In this document: piece after piece, positions 23,303 to 35,700 of the stretch | Layout: every line of letters begins with the position of its first letter | Numbering within the stretch: the stretch's first letter is position 1 | DNA from: Pleodorina starrii | Lineage: Eukaryota; Chlorophyta; Chlorophyceae; Chlamydomonadales; Volvocaceae | Length of the DNA: 64,000 nucleotides | Direction of reading: 5' to 3' | NCBI GenBank assembly: GCA_030267565.1 | Contig: BRXU01000011.1 | Location: 293,501-357,500, forward strand | Notes under the pieces: model-generated | The model's database searches: none | Seen by the model: the letters and a program-made list of their open reading frames with translations, nothing else | What the model was told of the DNA's origin: nothing | Position numbers and translations under genes: made by a program

Positions 23303-23985
23303 GTGGTAGGTGTAACTTACACACGCACCATGCATGAAGCACGAGTACGTAAACACCGGGGCGTTAATTCCACTTACACGGCACAGCCCCCCTGCCTCGG
23401 CTGGCATCATGCAACGCTTACTTTGTCCCTTGCACTGAACTTACATACGTGCATATGCACGCGGCTGCCTCATAAGCAACGTTGCAGTACAGGCGGGCGC
23501 CCGCCGCAAATAAACCTGCATGGCGTAACGCAGCGCCGTGAATTACGCACCAGGTGGCCCACGCCACCTACCTATGTCGTCTGTAGCCATACCTACTGGC
23601 CTCCCCGGGCCCCTTCCGTTTGCGCTCAGCGAGGAGTCGCGCTCAGGAGTCTCCAGACCCGCCAGCCGTGCGCCCCGTATTCGGCCTGCTGTAGGCACTC
23701 CAATAGGCAAACTAGCTAGCTAAATTAAATTGGACGGATTCGAACTCAACACTAGCATTCAAACCTGGTGAGGGGGCCTGCTTACTTCCATCGACCAACA
23801 GATAAATGAATATCTAGCTACCTTCTGTACAGGCAAAGGGGGATTCGATCGTGTTCGGGCCGCCACATACTCAACTCAACATCACAATTAGTGTCCACCT
23901 TTCAGCGAAGTCCCAAGAGGGAGAGAGATGAATAATGATTAGGCAACCCAGTATCTACCAAGCACAATACTATCTATACCATGCC

Positions 23986-23990
23986 TTACA
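23986..23990 (-). terminator. TGTAA polyadenylation signal, caspase-ARM gene
   Basis: TTACA on the + strand, i.e. TGTAA on the minus strand, 71 nt after the caspase-ARM stop codon. Spacing and sequence fit the volvocine signal. Confidence 0.6.
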
Positions 23991-24060
23991 GCTGCACGTA
24001 CGGTCTTAATCAGACAAACACGCATACCGACTTCACAGAATACGCGCAGACAGTACTATG

Positions 24061-27000
24061 CTACACGTTGAGGGCTGCCAGCAGCCTCGCGGCCTGCCGC
24101 TTCACTCCCACGTCAGGGCTCCTGCAGAGCCTCACCAGCAGAGGGACGGCGCCGGCCCCCGAGATGTCGACCCTGTTGGCCCGGCCAACCGCCGCCAAGG
24201 CCGCAAGGGCTTCCACCGCATTTCGCTGTGAAACTGCTGTGCCCGGACGGCCCAGGAGCTTCGTCAGGGGCGGGATGCCACCGGCCTGAGCAATCTCGAG
24301 CTTATTATTGTCATCATTCTTAGCCAGGCGCGCCAGCGTCGCCGTCGCTACCTGCTGCACCAACGCGTCTGGGCTGCTGAGGAGCCTGACGAGGAGCGGG
24401 ATGCCGGCAGCCCGGGCAATGCTGGACTGATTCAGCTGCCTCTCAGCCAGGCTGTCCAACGCCTCTGCGGCCACGCGCTGCACGGTATGATCTGATGAAT
24501 TGCCGAGAAGATTTACAAGAGGTGGAATGCCGCCAGCCTCCTCAATGGCGACCTTGTTGGCGTGAGGCGCGGCGAGGCGCGCCAGCGCCGCAGCGGCGTT
24601 ATGCTGCACGGCGACATCAGAGGCGCTGCTAAGAAGCTCCACCAGGCGTGGGATCCCGCCGGCCTGAACAATCTCGGCCCCGTAGGCCTCATCCGCGGCA
24701 AGACTGCGGAGCGCCGCAGCTGCCTTCTGCTGCACGACGACGTCTGGGCTGCCTAGGGCCGCCACAAGGCGTGGGATGCCGCCGGCCTGCGCAATGCTGA
24801 GCTGGCCGGCTGCGCTCACCGTTAAAGCCCCGAGCGTCGCTGCTGCGTTTCGCAGCACGACGATGTCGGAGCTGTCCAAGAGACCCACCAGCTTCGGGAT
24901 GCCGCCGGCCTTTGCAATGGCGACCTTGTTGGCCCCGTTCACAGCCAGCATCCGCAGCGCCGCCGCCGCATCTTGCTGCACAGCGGCGTCCGGACTGCCC
25001 AGCAGGTCCACCAGCAGCGGGATGCTCCCCGCCTGAGCACTCCTGAGAATGACCTCCGTGGCAGCACTCTCAGCAGCTATATCCGCCAGTAATACACCTT
25101 CTGCCGTCCCTTGCTGTTCCCCAACATCCGTGCTGCTGTCCACATAACCGCCCGCGGCCGCCACTGCTGTTGGGATGCCATCATCATCATCAGCAGGATC
25201 AGCAGCTACATCAGCCGGCGGCGGGGTGATGATGGCGGCGGTAGTGTTGCCGGCGGCGGCCTGCACCTCGAGGTTCACTTGCGGCGCCGCTGCTGCTGCC
25301 TTCTGCTGCTGTAACCCTACCGGTACTCTTTGCGAGCCGCCCAGCAGTTTCAACAGACGTGGCACAGCACCAGCCTTGGCAATGGCCGCCCGGTTCGCCG
25401 GTTTCGCAGCCAGATTGTACAGCGCCGCTGCTGCGCCGTGCTGCACAGCGGTATGCGGGCTGCCCAGAAGATCCACCAGCTTTGAGATGCCCCCCGCCTT
25501 CGTAATCGCAATCTCGTTCTCGCCGACAAGAGAGAGGATACCCAGTGCGGCTGCCGCATTATGCTGCACCGCGGCATCCGAGCTGTCCAGGAGCCTGAGC
25601 AGCTGCGGGACGGCCCCAGCCTTTGCGATGGCGACCTTGTTGGCTGCATGGACGCCCAGGTTCAGCAACGCTGCTGCGGCGTTCCGCTGCACAGCGGCGC
25701 CCTTGCTCCTGCTTAGGAGCTTGACCAGACGCGGCACACCTCCAACCTCAGAAATTGCGGCCACATTGGCCTCGCTCACTGCTAGGTTCCGCAGTGCCCC
25801 TGCTGCGTTCTGCTGCACAACGGCATCCGCGCTGGCCAGAAGCTTGACCAGGCGCGGGATGCCGCCTGCCTGGGCGATGCTGACGTCGTGGCCCCCGGTC
25901 TGGGCCAGGTCCCGCAGGGCTCCTGCGGCCTTCTGCTGCACCACAGCATCCGGGCTTGCCAGGAGCTTGACCAGGGGCGGGATGCCGCCGGCCTGGACAA
26001 TCGCGACCGCACCCTCATCGCTTGTGGCAAGGCTCCAAAGCGCCGCGGCCGCGTTCCGCTGCAAAACGGTGTCTGAGCTGCCCAGGAGCCTCAGCAAGGG
26101 TGGGATGCCGTCGGCCTCTGCAATGGTGTCTATGTTTGCAGCGTTCTCGGCCAAGCCCCTGAGCGCTAAAGCCGCCATTCTGCGCGTGGTTGTATCAGAG
26201 CCGCCCAAGAGCCCGGTGAGGTAGGAGATGTCTTCGACCCGGGCAGTTGCAGCTGAGATGTCGTCGAACTGCCGTCGCTTCATCATAGCCTGCGTGCATG
26301 AGCTAGCACAGGTCATCACCATATATGTACACATACATGTAGTATGAACATGCGAGCTGGCTTGCTATCTTCATTCTGCGACGGGAATATCTGTATGTAT
26401 GTGAGCCCAGCTATTCGCATTCGATATCGTACGGGAGGACGAGAACCGACGCGACCCTTCCTGCATGTTCGCTTACCAGCCACGTCTCGACTATGGAGAG
26501 GATGTCCTGCTGCGCCTTGATAGCTGCGGAGCCATCATCGGGCGCCGTCAAAGCCTCGTCCAGATACCTCCACTCGTCCTGTGTGTGTCCACGATCACAC
26601 ATACATGTGGTCGTTTAAGTTGCTTGTGGAGAAAGTTATTATTAACGGTCACGTACTATACTGAGAGAGTTAGTTGCTTGGGGCCTCAGGAAATCAAGGC
26701 CATCACGTACGCGCGCACGGACGCGCGCACCACGCACGTGCCTGTCATATGCCGGTCATGGCCTGATCAGGACATTGATAGCAGCCGACGGCGGAACCCG
26801 TCGGTGAGTGGTCCATATCGACTGCTGTGGACACAGATAAATTCCAGCCCTGCTCTAGCGGCAGTAAACATCTATCGAACACGCACATCGTCCGCCGTGT
26901 GCGTGCACATACATACCAGCGGTTTCAGCAACGCCTTCTCGATGATCGTCCCCGCCGCCGTCGGCTCTCTACAGTGGCGCTGCTGTCCGCCGGCACCATC

Positions 27001-28563
27001 AGCGGCGGCTGCCTCCTGCGGCTGCGGCTGCTGCTGTCCAAATGCTCTGGATATTGCCTCCAAGACGCCCATCTTCTCCTCGAACAGGTACTGTACGCAA
27101 GCACATGCACACGTAGCGTCTTTTAGCGCGTTTGTGTAATACACTCGTAATAATAATCGGAAGCCGTGCGTCGTTGTGTTGTGAAGCTAGTACGAACACA
27201 CAGTACGTACGAGCAAAAGGCTCACCCACAACCTACACGTACATGTCACTGTAATTGCGAGCGCGTGCCTGTATGTTGAACGCTCGAAGGCACTTCGATC
27301 GAGGCACCTTCATCTATATATTTATCTAAGTCGCTCGATCGGCAAGCAGCGAGGCATACAAGTGTACATCCATCCCGTGCAAACATCCGCCTCACTCACC
27401 TACCTACCTTCATAAGGTCGCTCCCCTGCTCACTCATCGACTGGCATGGTCGGCATTGACTGGTTGCCCAGCACACGTAGGCACTGCCCGACCGCGCTGC
27501 CCCAACCCCACTTTTCGCCAACAGCTGTTGCTGCCAGCAGTGGTAGCCATCAAGCGCCTCACAGGCATCAGAAGAGGGGCTGCTGCTGCTGCTCTTGGTC
27601 GAGTCTGACGGTGCGCTGACGGTGCGCATAAGAGGTCCCCACCCGAAATCGCACGTTAGCCTCGGGGACGAGCCCGCTGCTCCTGCTGCAGTGCTTGTTA
27701 CCGGCCAGGTGGTGGGCGCGCCGTCGGGGCCGGGACCCGGGGCCAGCAACACAGCCAGGGAGGCCACCGCGTGACGCCGCATGGGCTCCAGAACTTCCTG
27801 TTCGAAAGAGATTCCGTAGGCGCTCCTGGCTCGGGCGTCATTGCCCAGGAGGTAGTGTGTGCCGCCGCCCTCCGCCGTCGTCATGCCGTGTCCCGAGTAG
27901 AAGAAGAACGCCCAGCACCTGCCGCTGCACTCCTCCAGGAGGCCCTGCGTGTGTACATACGAATTGTATGCATGGCCATGCATCCAGCCGTGGCGAAAGG
28001 GTGATGAATGGGGCGTTTGATAGTTGATGAAGTATGATACCGCGTTCGCTAAAAAAGTAATAAAGCACGGCTCGGACCGCGGACCGGGTTAGTTCTAGCT
28101 CCGATCCGTTACTTAAACGTAAATGAAGGGCAAATAAAGAAGCCGAGGGTGATAACAGATTGCGACCAGCAGCCCTGCTGAGTGGCGAAACACTGAGTGA
28201 CGAAACGCTGAGCGGCTGGCGGAACGCTGATGGCTGGGCGGCGTCGTGGTCCGCGGACACCTATCCAGGTAGGACCCCGCCACGCACGCAAGTCGATCGC
28301 CGCCGTGCTAACTATTTGTTACCAACCTGGAAAAGGTTAATGGCATCCAGAAGGCTGTTTCGGTCCGCCTTTGCGGCCGCGAGGCTGTCGTCAAAAGTAG
28401 CATTGCTGTCCTGCGGCTGGTCGTGACGCAGTATCGGTGACGTTGCAACGCCAGATTTCGCGAGGCTGTCAAAGACGTGAATTGACTCAACAGCACCATA
28501 TCTGCAAGGCGGCAAATGCTGGTAAGCGCCAACACCAAGAACAAGGGCTACGCACTCTAGCAT
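24061..28563 (-). CDS. Caspase-like (C14) domain fused to armadillo repeats
   Basis: Minus-strand exons 28563-28327, 27944-27408, 27090-26917, 26578-26477 and 26289-24061; all four introns are phase 0, giving 1,092 aa. Exon 1 starts MLECVALVLGVGAYQHLPPC, the first strand and loop of caspase/metacaspase domains. Exon 2 has CWAFFFYSGHGM, with the catalytic-His SGHG motif, then GTHYLLGNDA. Where the catalytic Cys strand (DACxxG) is expected the text is SLAVLLAPGPGPDG, with no Cys, so it is probably not a protease. AYVCWATSQ and the YLFEEKMGVLEAISRAF exon resemble the end of the fold. Residues from about 360 on are roughly fifteen ARM repeats of about 41 residues (IPxLVxLLxSxDAxVQxxAAxALxxLA), interrupted near the middle by an acidic, Ala/Thr-rich insert of about 75 residues. 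ARM repeats bind protein partners. Likely cytosolic or nuclear; no signal peptide seen. Confidence 0.8.
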
Positions 28564-29733
28564 TGTATTGCACTAGGTTCGGATAATAAAGCCGCCTTCG
28601 GTGTGAAACGATCCATAGAGAAAAGGGTCTTTTTCCATCGCATCGCCCTCGTTATGACGGTATACGGTATCGTACCGGCCTTCAGTGTATCCTAAACTTA
28701 CAAGCTACGGAGAATATACAGTACTGTAGAATTGTCTCTGGGCTTCAAATTGATAATACGCAACTTTGCAGATTCCTGAGGCTAGGTTTTCCGTATCTTG
28801 ATTTCGATGACTGACTCGAAGAAAAACTCAGGCGCTTTAAATATACATCGGATAAAGCAATTGGAAAAATCTATGCAAGTTGCCCAAACCATTGGACATT
28901 GCCGATTGTTTTCGTTCAAGCAGAAACAACCAGGGGAGACAAAAATGTGAGTGCCTGTATTTCGACAACTTTTGCAATATTAAAAAGTAGAATTTTGTGA
29001 TTTTATCTAGATGTACAATTAGATTTATCACAAACCAAAAGCCCAGTCGGTCTCCGAGCTTTCGGGCCGGGCAGGTCGATTGAGGCGTCGTGATAAGTAG
29101 TGAATAAGTAGTAGTACTTCATGCAAACTAAACATCCCAGGTTTAGGTCAAATAAAGTGCAATAAGTAAAGCGCAAGACGGAAAGCGCCCTAAAGCGCAA
29201 ACGCCGGGGCCAGAGTGCGTTAACCCACCTGGCTTGACCCACCGTGATGGAAAGCGATCTGATTAAGTGTGATGCTTCATTGCATTTGCAAGCTTCTCAC
29301 TGAACGAGTCTTCGTTAATTACGACAGGCAAGAAGTCACCAGATATCCTGTAGCGACGCATAGAAAGTGTATCGGTAACTTGATAGGGATACGCACCAAG
29401 AATTGCAGATGCATATTACGAAAGTTTATTATACGTTGTGATGGTTGTTATCGTGCCTTTTTAGGACATGTACGTGCGTATTGTACGAGCATTGTGCTGA
29501 ATTGTCCGTGCATTGTACGCATGACATGTTAGGGGAGACCTCAATTTGAGGGAAATAGATTCCTTAACGGTTACGGTTATCTCTTCCAGACAGATCTTCT
29601 GTGGAGATGCTTTAGAGCCGGAGACTATTGCAAACACCAATCAACCCGCACCGCCGCAGCGCATAACCGCCATGGTCGCTGAGAGCAGCGCTTAGTCATT
29701 AGCTTAAACAACTTCACACAACGTATATGAGAG
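28564..29733. other. Divergent upstream region
   Basis: 1,170 bp between the divergent starts of the caspase-ARM gene (-) and the lectin-like membrane gene (+). More AT-rich than the flanking exons. It must contain both promoters and 5' UTRs. I can identify no definite TATA box or known element, and the short open frames here look random. Confidence 0.5.
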
Positions 29734-32700
29734 ATGGGTCTCTTGCGACAGGCTGTCTTCTGCGGCGGCCTCGTCATGCTCGCACTTTTTCTTCTGCGGA
29801 AGGCTTCTGCGCAAGGTGATTAGAAATATGACTCCAATATTGACCGCTTAAAGGGTTTTGACATTCGTATAGGCGCACCGTGCGCGCGCCGTCGCCTGCA
29901 CCAATAGTGCAGGCATAGCCTGCAGTAGGCGTTACCTCGATCGCAAATGCGCCCGTGCCACACGGCGCCCTACATATGTGGTCATAGTCGAATGCCGCGT
30001 CGAATGCAAAGGAACCGGTCACCGCTGTCCGCCCGCCGGGCAAGTTGCGACGTGGAGGGCCGCCGCCCCCCTTACTTGATTGTTCGCCGCCACTCGCGCG
30101 GAGATTCTATAACCGGCGCACGTACGTCGCTGCATCCGCGCGCGCATTATTGGGTGTGGCAGTATGCTGGCACCGGCAACGCGTGCACATGCGCACAGGA
30201 GAGGTGGGGGCGGATGCGAGCGCCGGCGGGCAGCATCGCTGGAGGAACGAAGATAGACGGAGGTCCCTCCTGTCCTAATTATTGCTGCTCATTTGTGTCG
30301 ATCCAGCAGCCAGGCGCTTCTAGGCGTGCCTCCACTGTCGATTTTCCTTAGTGCTCTTAATGAAGGTTTCCTTGGCGCTGGTTTATTTGCCTGCTGTCTG
30401 CGTGCAGGCACCGTCACAACATGCGGCACGAGCAATACCTCACTTGTGTATACAAAGCTGCAGGAGTCCAACAACACCCAGCTCTGCACAGGCAAGCAAG
30501 TGCTTTAGTTTTCTCCCCCGCACTTGATTGGGAGAACCTTTTTGGCTGCACAGTTGGACTGGCCAGCATGGGCATGCCTCTTTTTCTCTAATAACGTGCT
30601 TCTATATATAGTATCCTTTGTGTAGTATCCACGCACCTTTCACAAGGTCCGATCGGAAGGTGCCCAGTCAGTTGACATTTCGGATACCACAATGATCCCC
30701 CCACGGGTGGGGCGTGTCCCGGCCTCCGTCGTATCCTACGGCCCATGGTGCTGCCACCTCCCTGCTGGCTTGGACCAGAGGTCACATCTTGGTCGATGGA
30801 AATGGATGGAGCCTGCCACCGACGATGACAAGCAAATGACTTCGCACATACCATAGGAAGGGAAGGGGGATTAAATCCGAGCAAGCAGATTGAGCGGTTT
30901 CGGATCCGTCCGATCACGCACGGTATGACGTCCGGCGGTGAAGCCAGCAGGGACGGAGGTGACAGCAGCCTGGGCCGTAGGACGCGAGGACGGATGCGCC
31001 CCGTCTGCGAGAGGGGGGAGCGTAAACGAATGTAGTATCCTGGGTAGTATCCGATTGTCGACTGATTGAGCACATTTCGATCGGGCCTTTGCTGAAAGGT
31101 GGATAACAACAGCTTCCAATTATGCTGCTCCTGCCTGGCTCTATCTCCGATCACTGTAGTGGAACATTTGCTAGCCAGCTACTCATCACCCTATCTATCA
31201 TCATCTCCCATCTGAATGCACCTGCCTTTATTTCCTTCCTTACCTTCGAAATACACTGCGCTAACCTATGATACATAGTTTGGCACCAGCCTTGGCATCT
31301 AGCCTCCACTTCAATGGTTGACTCCGACGACCTTGGCCCGTCGGTATGCCCACGCACGTACCATACGTACACACTGCTTGCAGATTTTTTGTCATACCCC
31401 GTGGTGATCAGCCCCTGCAGCAGTGCTGGTAACTGCAGCACTGAGGAAGTGATCGACTACGCGTTTGCGAACAGCTCGGGGCTGTATGTATTTCCGTACG
31501 CCGTCGGCAGCATTAACAGCTTCAAGTACCAGCGGCTTTGGATACAAGCCGTCAACGAGAGCGGTGCGTTCCGTTCTAGCTTTTTACGGTTGTAATGAGT
31601 ATTGGCTTCATATGGCGGGGAACCAAAGGCAGCAGCTTTTTCGAACTACACGGTCGCCACAAAGAGGTACGGAATAACTTTTGGAATATTTCGTCAGGTC
31701 TGCGGCTAAGCATTCTTGACAGCGGAGACCCAATACATGTGCCGCCGTACGGTTAGTTCCCGAGTCATGCATCCACGAAACTTTTCGGGTTGATCTTACC
31801 TGACAAACAGTGACAGGTGTAACGCGGCGGTTCCGTACCGTACATATCCCTTACAATAGGATTACAGTAGTTCTCGCCGTTCACAGACTCCTAGCTGCCC
31901 GAAGGAATCACGAAATCTCACGTCCCGGGTTCAAATCGCCTAGTTGCATATAAGAGCAATCGCGAAATCGTGATGTGGGGCGTCCTTGTAGCAGCCCCAA
32001 AAATATCGTTACAAGCGTCCGCGTACTTCTGCAGATACATCTATTCCTTTGGCGGCTTCCAGCCGGGAAAATCTCCCCATAGACAGACACGTACAGCACT
32101 TCTTAGATAGGCAGATCTCCAGTCGCAGATACTCCTAAAAAATGCATATCCACCTTGGGCAAGAGGCATGTAAGGCGGTGCATGACCCGATTATGGGATG
32201 TGGCGCACCCCGCCCACTACGGGGTGCGCCACATCCCAGGCACGCAAGGTGGTCATGGTGAAAGGCGGAGTGGACTGTACACAGCCACTGCGAGGACGCA
32301 GTGAGGACCGACCGTAGATAGACGTTCCCTACCTTCAGGGGGGGAATGTACCGCGGCGGTTACAATAACGTCGGTACATATGCCGTGGCTGGCATGAAAC
32401 AATCGGTGAGGGGCCCGGGGCTTACCCACCCTACCCTCCACACCCCTCTTCCAGCCCTCCCACTCACATCATGGCGAGCTTCGTGCGCATTAGGTGATAT
32501 GAGCACCTGAATTATGACAAACGTAATGGACAAAGGCTCATGGGCAGATTTACTTGTGGTGTACGTGTCTCACTGCACACGTGGTGGGGGGCACAGGGCG
32601 TGCGCATCCACCCCCGCAGCAAGGCGGTTATCGTGCGTGTTAGGCAATTTGAGCTGCCATTACGGATATCGGGTAACGTGCTCGTGGAACCATGCATTGG

Positions 32701-35700
32701 TGGGGGGCCCGGGGTTTCCGCCCCCCCCCCTTCACCCCACACTCCGGTGGATGTTCCGCAAGGACAATGACCCTGTGAGTCCCGAACGCCGGCATGGTGG
32801 GTGGGTGGATGGGTCGGAGACACTCAAGCCTTCGGCCCCGGACGCCTGCCGGGTGATATGCGTGAACCGAGCGATCGAGCGGCCTCTATGCGGGTGACGC
32901 TAGGTTCCGCCTGTGACTGCCGCAGCTGATCTCCCGCTGCACGAACGTCGTCGACGTAACCCGAAGAGACGGTGCATGAGCAACGCTCGGGTGCAAACAC
33001 ATCTCATGTATAGACACGCACTACATCATGACCACAACACAGCCCCGCAACCCCACCGCTATAAACCCGGGACCGCGCCAGCCCTTACTTGTTATTATCC
33101 TCCCCGAGCGAGCGAGCGGAGGCCATCTTAGTTAGCGAGTTAGTTACCCTGCCTACCTTGATTCCCACAATTATCCGCAAATCCCCCAGGGTCCTGTCCT
33201 GTTTTCCCTGGACCTGATACAGCAGAACTTGACCCGTTATAGTGCCGATTCGACGCCTGCATCTTTATTTATTTACCCACAGTCATGAGATTAGCAGAAG
33301 TAACACTCAAAAGTGGAGTTCATTAAAAAAAGCGCGAGAGCGTGACGGGATTGTTCCATTATTCCTGCAGTTTTTTTTACACAGTCCTCATAGTGCCCAC
33401 CGCGCTGCTGTGTGCGTCAGCTCTACATATGTATGTGGGCAAGCATGTGTACCCTCGCTCGTTGGTACAAAAGCGTGCACGTATTGTGGGCGCGCACGGA
33501 TTTGCTAACTGCTAACCGCTGCGGGCACGCACGCACATACACACAGGTACCAACCAAGGGTACCTCATGAAGGTTAACAACGACACTTGCTTGGGGCCCA
33601 GAAAATACTGGGAAGGCTCTTATTATAGCACGTCGCTGCACTTACAGCCCTGCATTGAGGCGGCTCTCCATCAATTGTTCAGCTTCATCGAGCCCTCCAA
33701 CACTTCCGCCGTCATGAATGCTCCGAACAGGTACGCACATGCATGTCCGCATGGCGGCACCGCCCTGAGCGAGGGTGCGCGTTAGATGCGTATGTAGAGC
33801 AGATGCACATGTGTGAGCGCGATAGGATGCGTTGTCCTGCCTATGCCTGCCACGTGTCGTATATATAGATGTGCGTTCGAGCGAGGTTAAGAGGCAATAG
33901 TGATGAGGGATTAAATACGTTAGTTCCGCAGCAGCTGAACCGGCCACTGAAAAAAACCCTCGCGTCATCATTATGGATAGGTAGGTAGAGCCCATCATAC
34001 CAATCATATTGCGTTTGTATATTTCGACTCTGCTGCAGGTGGATGATATTTCCGCGCCACGATCCCAGCAAGTGTCTTACCAGAAGCACTACTACTGTGA
34101 GGCTTGAACCCTGCAACAGTACGTTGGCTAACCAGTTTTTCAGGGTAATCCCTATCGGTGAGCTATACACGGATGGATGCATGGAGGTGTAACGTGCGAT
34201 GACTTGCGTGTTACCCAAAGCGAGTTATTACGCGCGCTGCCATGGCTGTACTCGCTCCTGCTGTGTGTGATGCATGACGCGACTTTGGATTTAGCCAAAC
34301 AAAGCCAGGTAGCCGCGTAGGTGCGCCGATGTAAATATGAATCTAGAGCGACGGAGCGCGCGAGCTTTTCTGTGGACACGCGCGTGGCCGTGTGCGCATG
34401 TAACCAGCAAGGCGGGTATAGGTAATGCATGCACAACCTTCCGTCATGCTTCCGGTTGAGGTTGACCCCGGGAAGCTATGGCCGGGTCTCTACCGTTTGA
34501 GCTGCGCCGGTTATGTAGTAAATGACATGTTGATTGGGAACCACAAAATCGTTTCGGCGTCAAACATATGCAGCAGCTATCTACCGGGGCTGATGTTCTG
34601 CGTGCGTGGTGCGCGCTCCTTTAGGGTAGGTTTAAGTAGGCCGGGAACCGCGGAAAGCCAAAGGCTGCGTGCGCAACCCTGCCTTTTGGGGGATGCAAGC
34701 ATGCAACCCGCTTTACTTAGCGGCCTCATCTCAACTCAGGTCGTGCATCCTAAATTACCGTGTTCGTTCTGCGCGGGTACATAGCCTCACACATACAGCA
34801 CAATCTGCCTGGCTTGTACGATGAAAGATGTACATACAGCGAGGGGGGTTGCAGCAGCACGCATGTAATTCAAATAGCTACACGTGTATGTACACGCCTG
34901 GGTTTTTATGCGTGTGCAAATTGGCGGACTAAGCGACATTTATTTTGGCCATGGCCCATGCATGTGTATGTGCTTTACACTGCAGATTGTCCTTGGTCCT
35001 CCCCTCCGACGGCCGGGAACTACACCGCTGCCTGCACGAACTGTTTCACCACCCCCATGTGTGAGCTGCGATGCAACTACTGTCTGTCCTATGTCAACAT
35101 GACGTTAAGCGGGATGAGCGTCGTATCTACCTTGGAGCTATACACCTGTCCCCAAGGGCGTGACGTGGAGCCCGACGCCGTTCTGGAAACAACGGGGTTC
35201 AATTCATCTTTTAAGCTTGTGTGTGGAGGAGGACGCTCGCCGCCGCCGTCACCGCCGCCATCATTACCGCCGCCGGCGCCGTCGCCTCCATCAGCGCCAA
35301 ACAACACTGCTCTGAATGTTTCTCTGAACTCGACAGATACAAATACAACGCGCCTTGAGAACGCCATGGCAAAGATGGTGGGTCACATTCCGTCGTTTAC
35401 TTGATCTCGGCTTTATTATGATGACCCCGATAATACAGCACCTAAACTTGAATAGTTTTCGAGGTGTTTCACGCAGGGGGTGCTAGCTAGCAGCGAGGTG
35501 TTAAATTAAGACAACCTATAAAACTTCTCCCGTAACAAGGGGCCCCTGCTGCCTTCGTTGTCAGCAGCCACACCTGGGGCAGAAATGAGCGAGAAGGCCG
35601 ACCCCTCGGCGGGTACAGCCCACTACCGCGGTGACCGCATTTTTGACTAAGATGGGTTGCTTTTCCCACCCCTCCGGTCTGGGCTGCTTCTCACTCAGCT

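Larger units (their letters stand above)
22680..24060. other. Convergent intergenic region
   Basis: Shared 3' region of the USP-domain gene (+) and the caspase-ARM gene (-). It contains possible polyadenylation signals for both, a GAGCGAGC run near 22980-23005, and sequence rich in TTACACAC/ACGTACGT words. A complement-strand RGTTCGAATCC-like box occurs near 23735-23750 without a cloverleaf. No convincing gene. Confidence 0.5.

Noticed and set aside
23728..23800. tRNA gene or SINE on the minus strand (AGTTCGAATCC box); similar boxes near 35878 and 49090
   Set aside because: The B-box-like words lack a matching A box and cloverleaf stems, and the three sites do not resemble each other outside the box.
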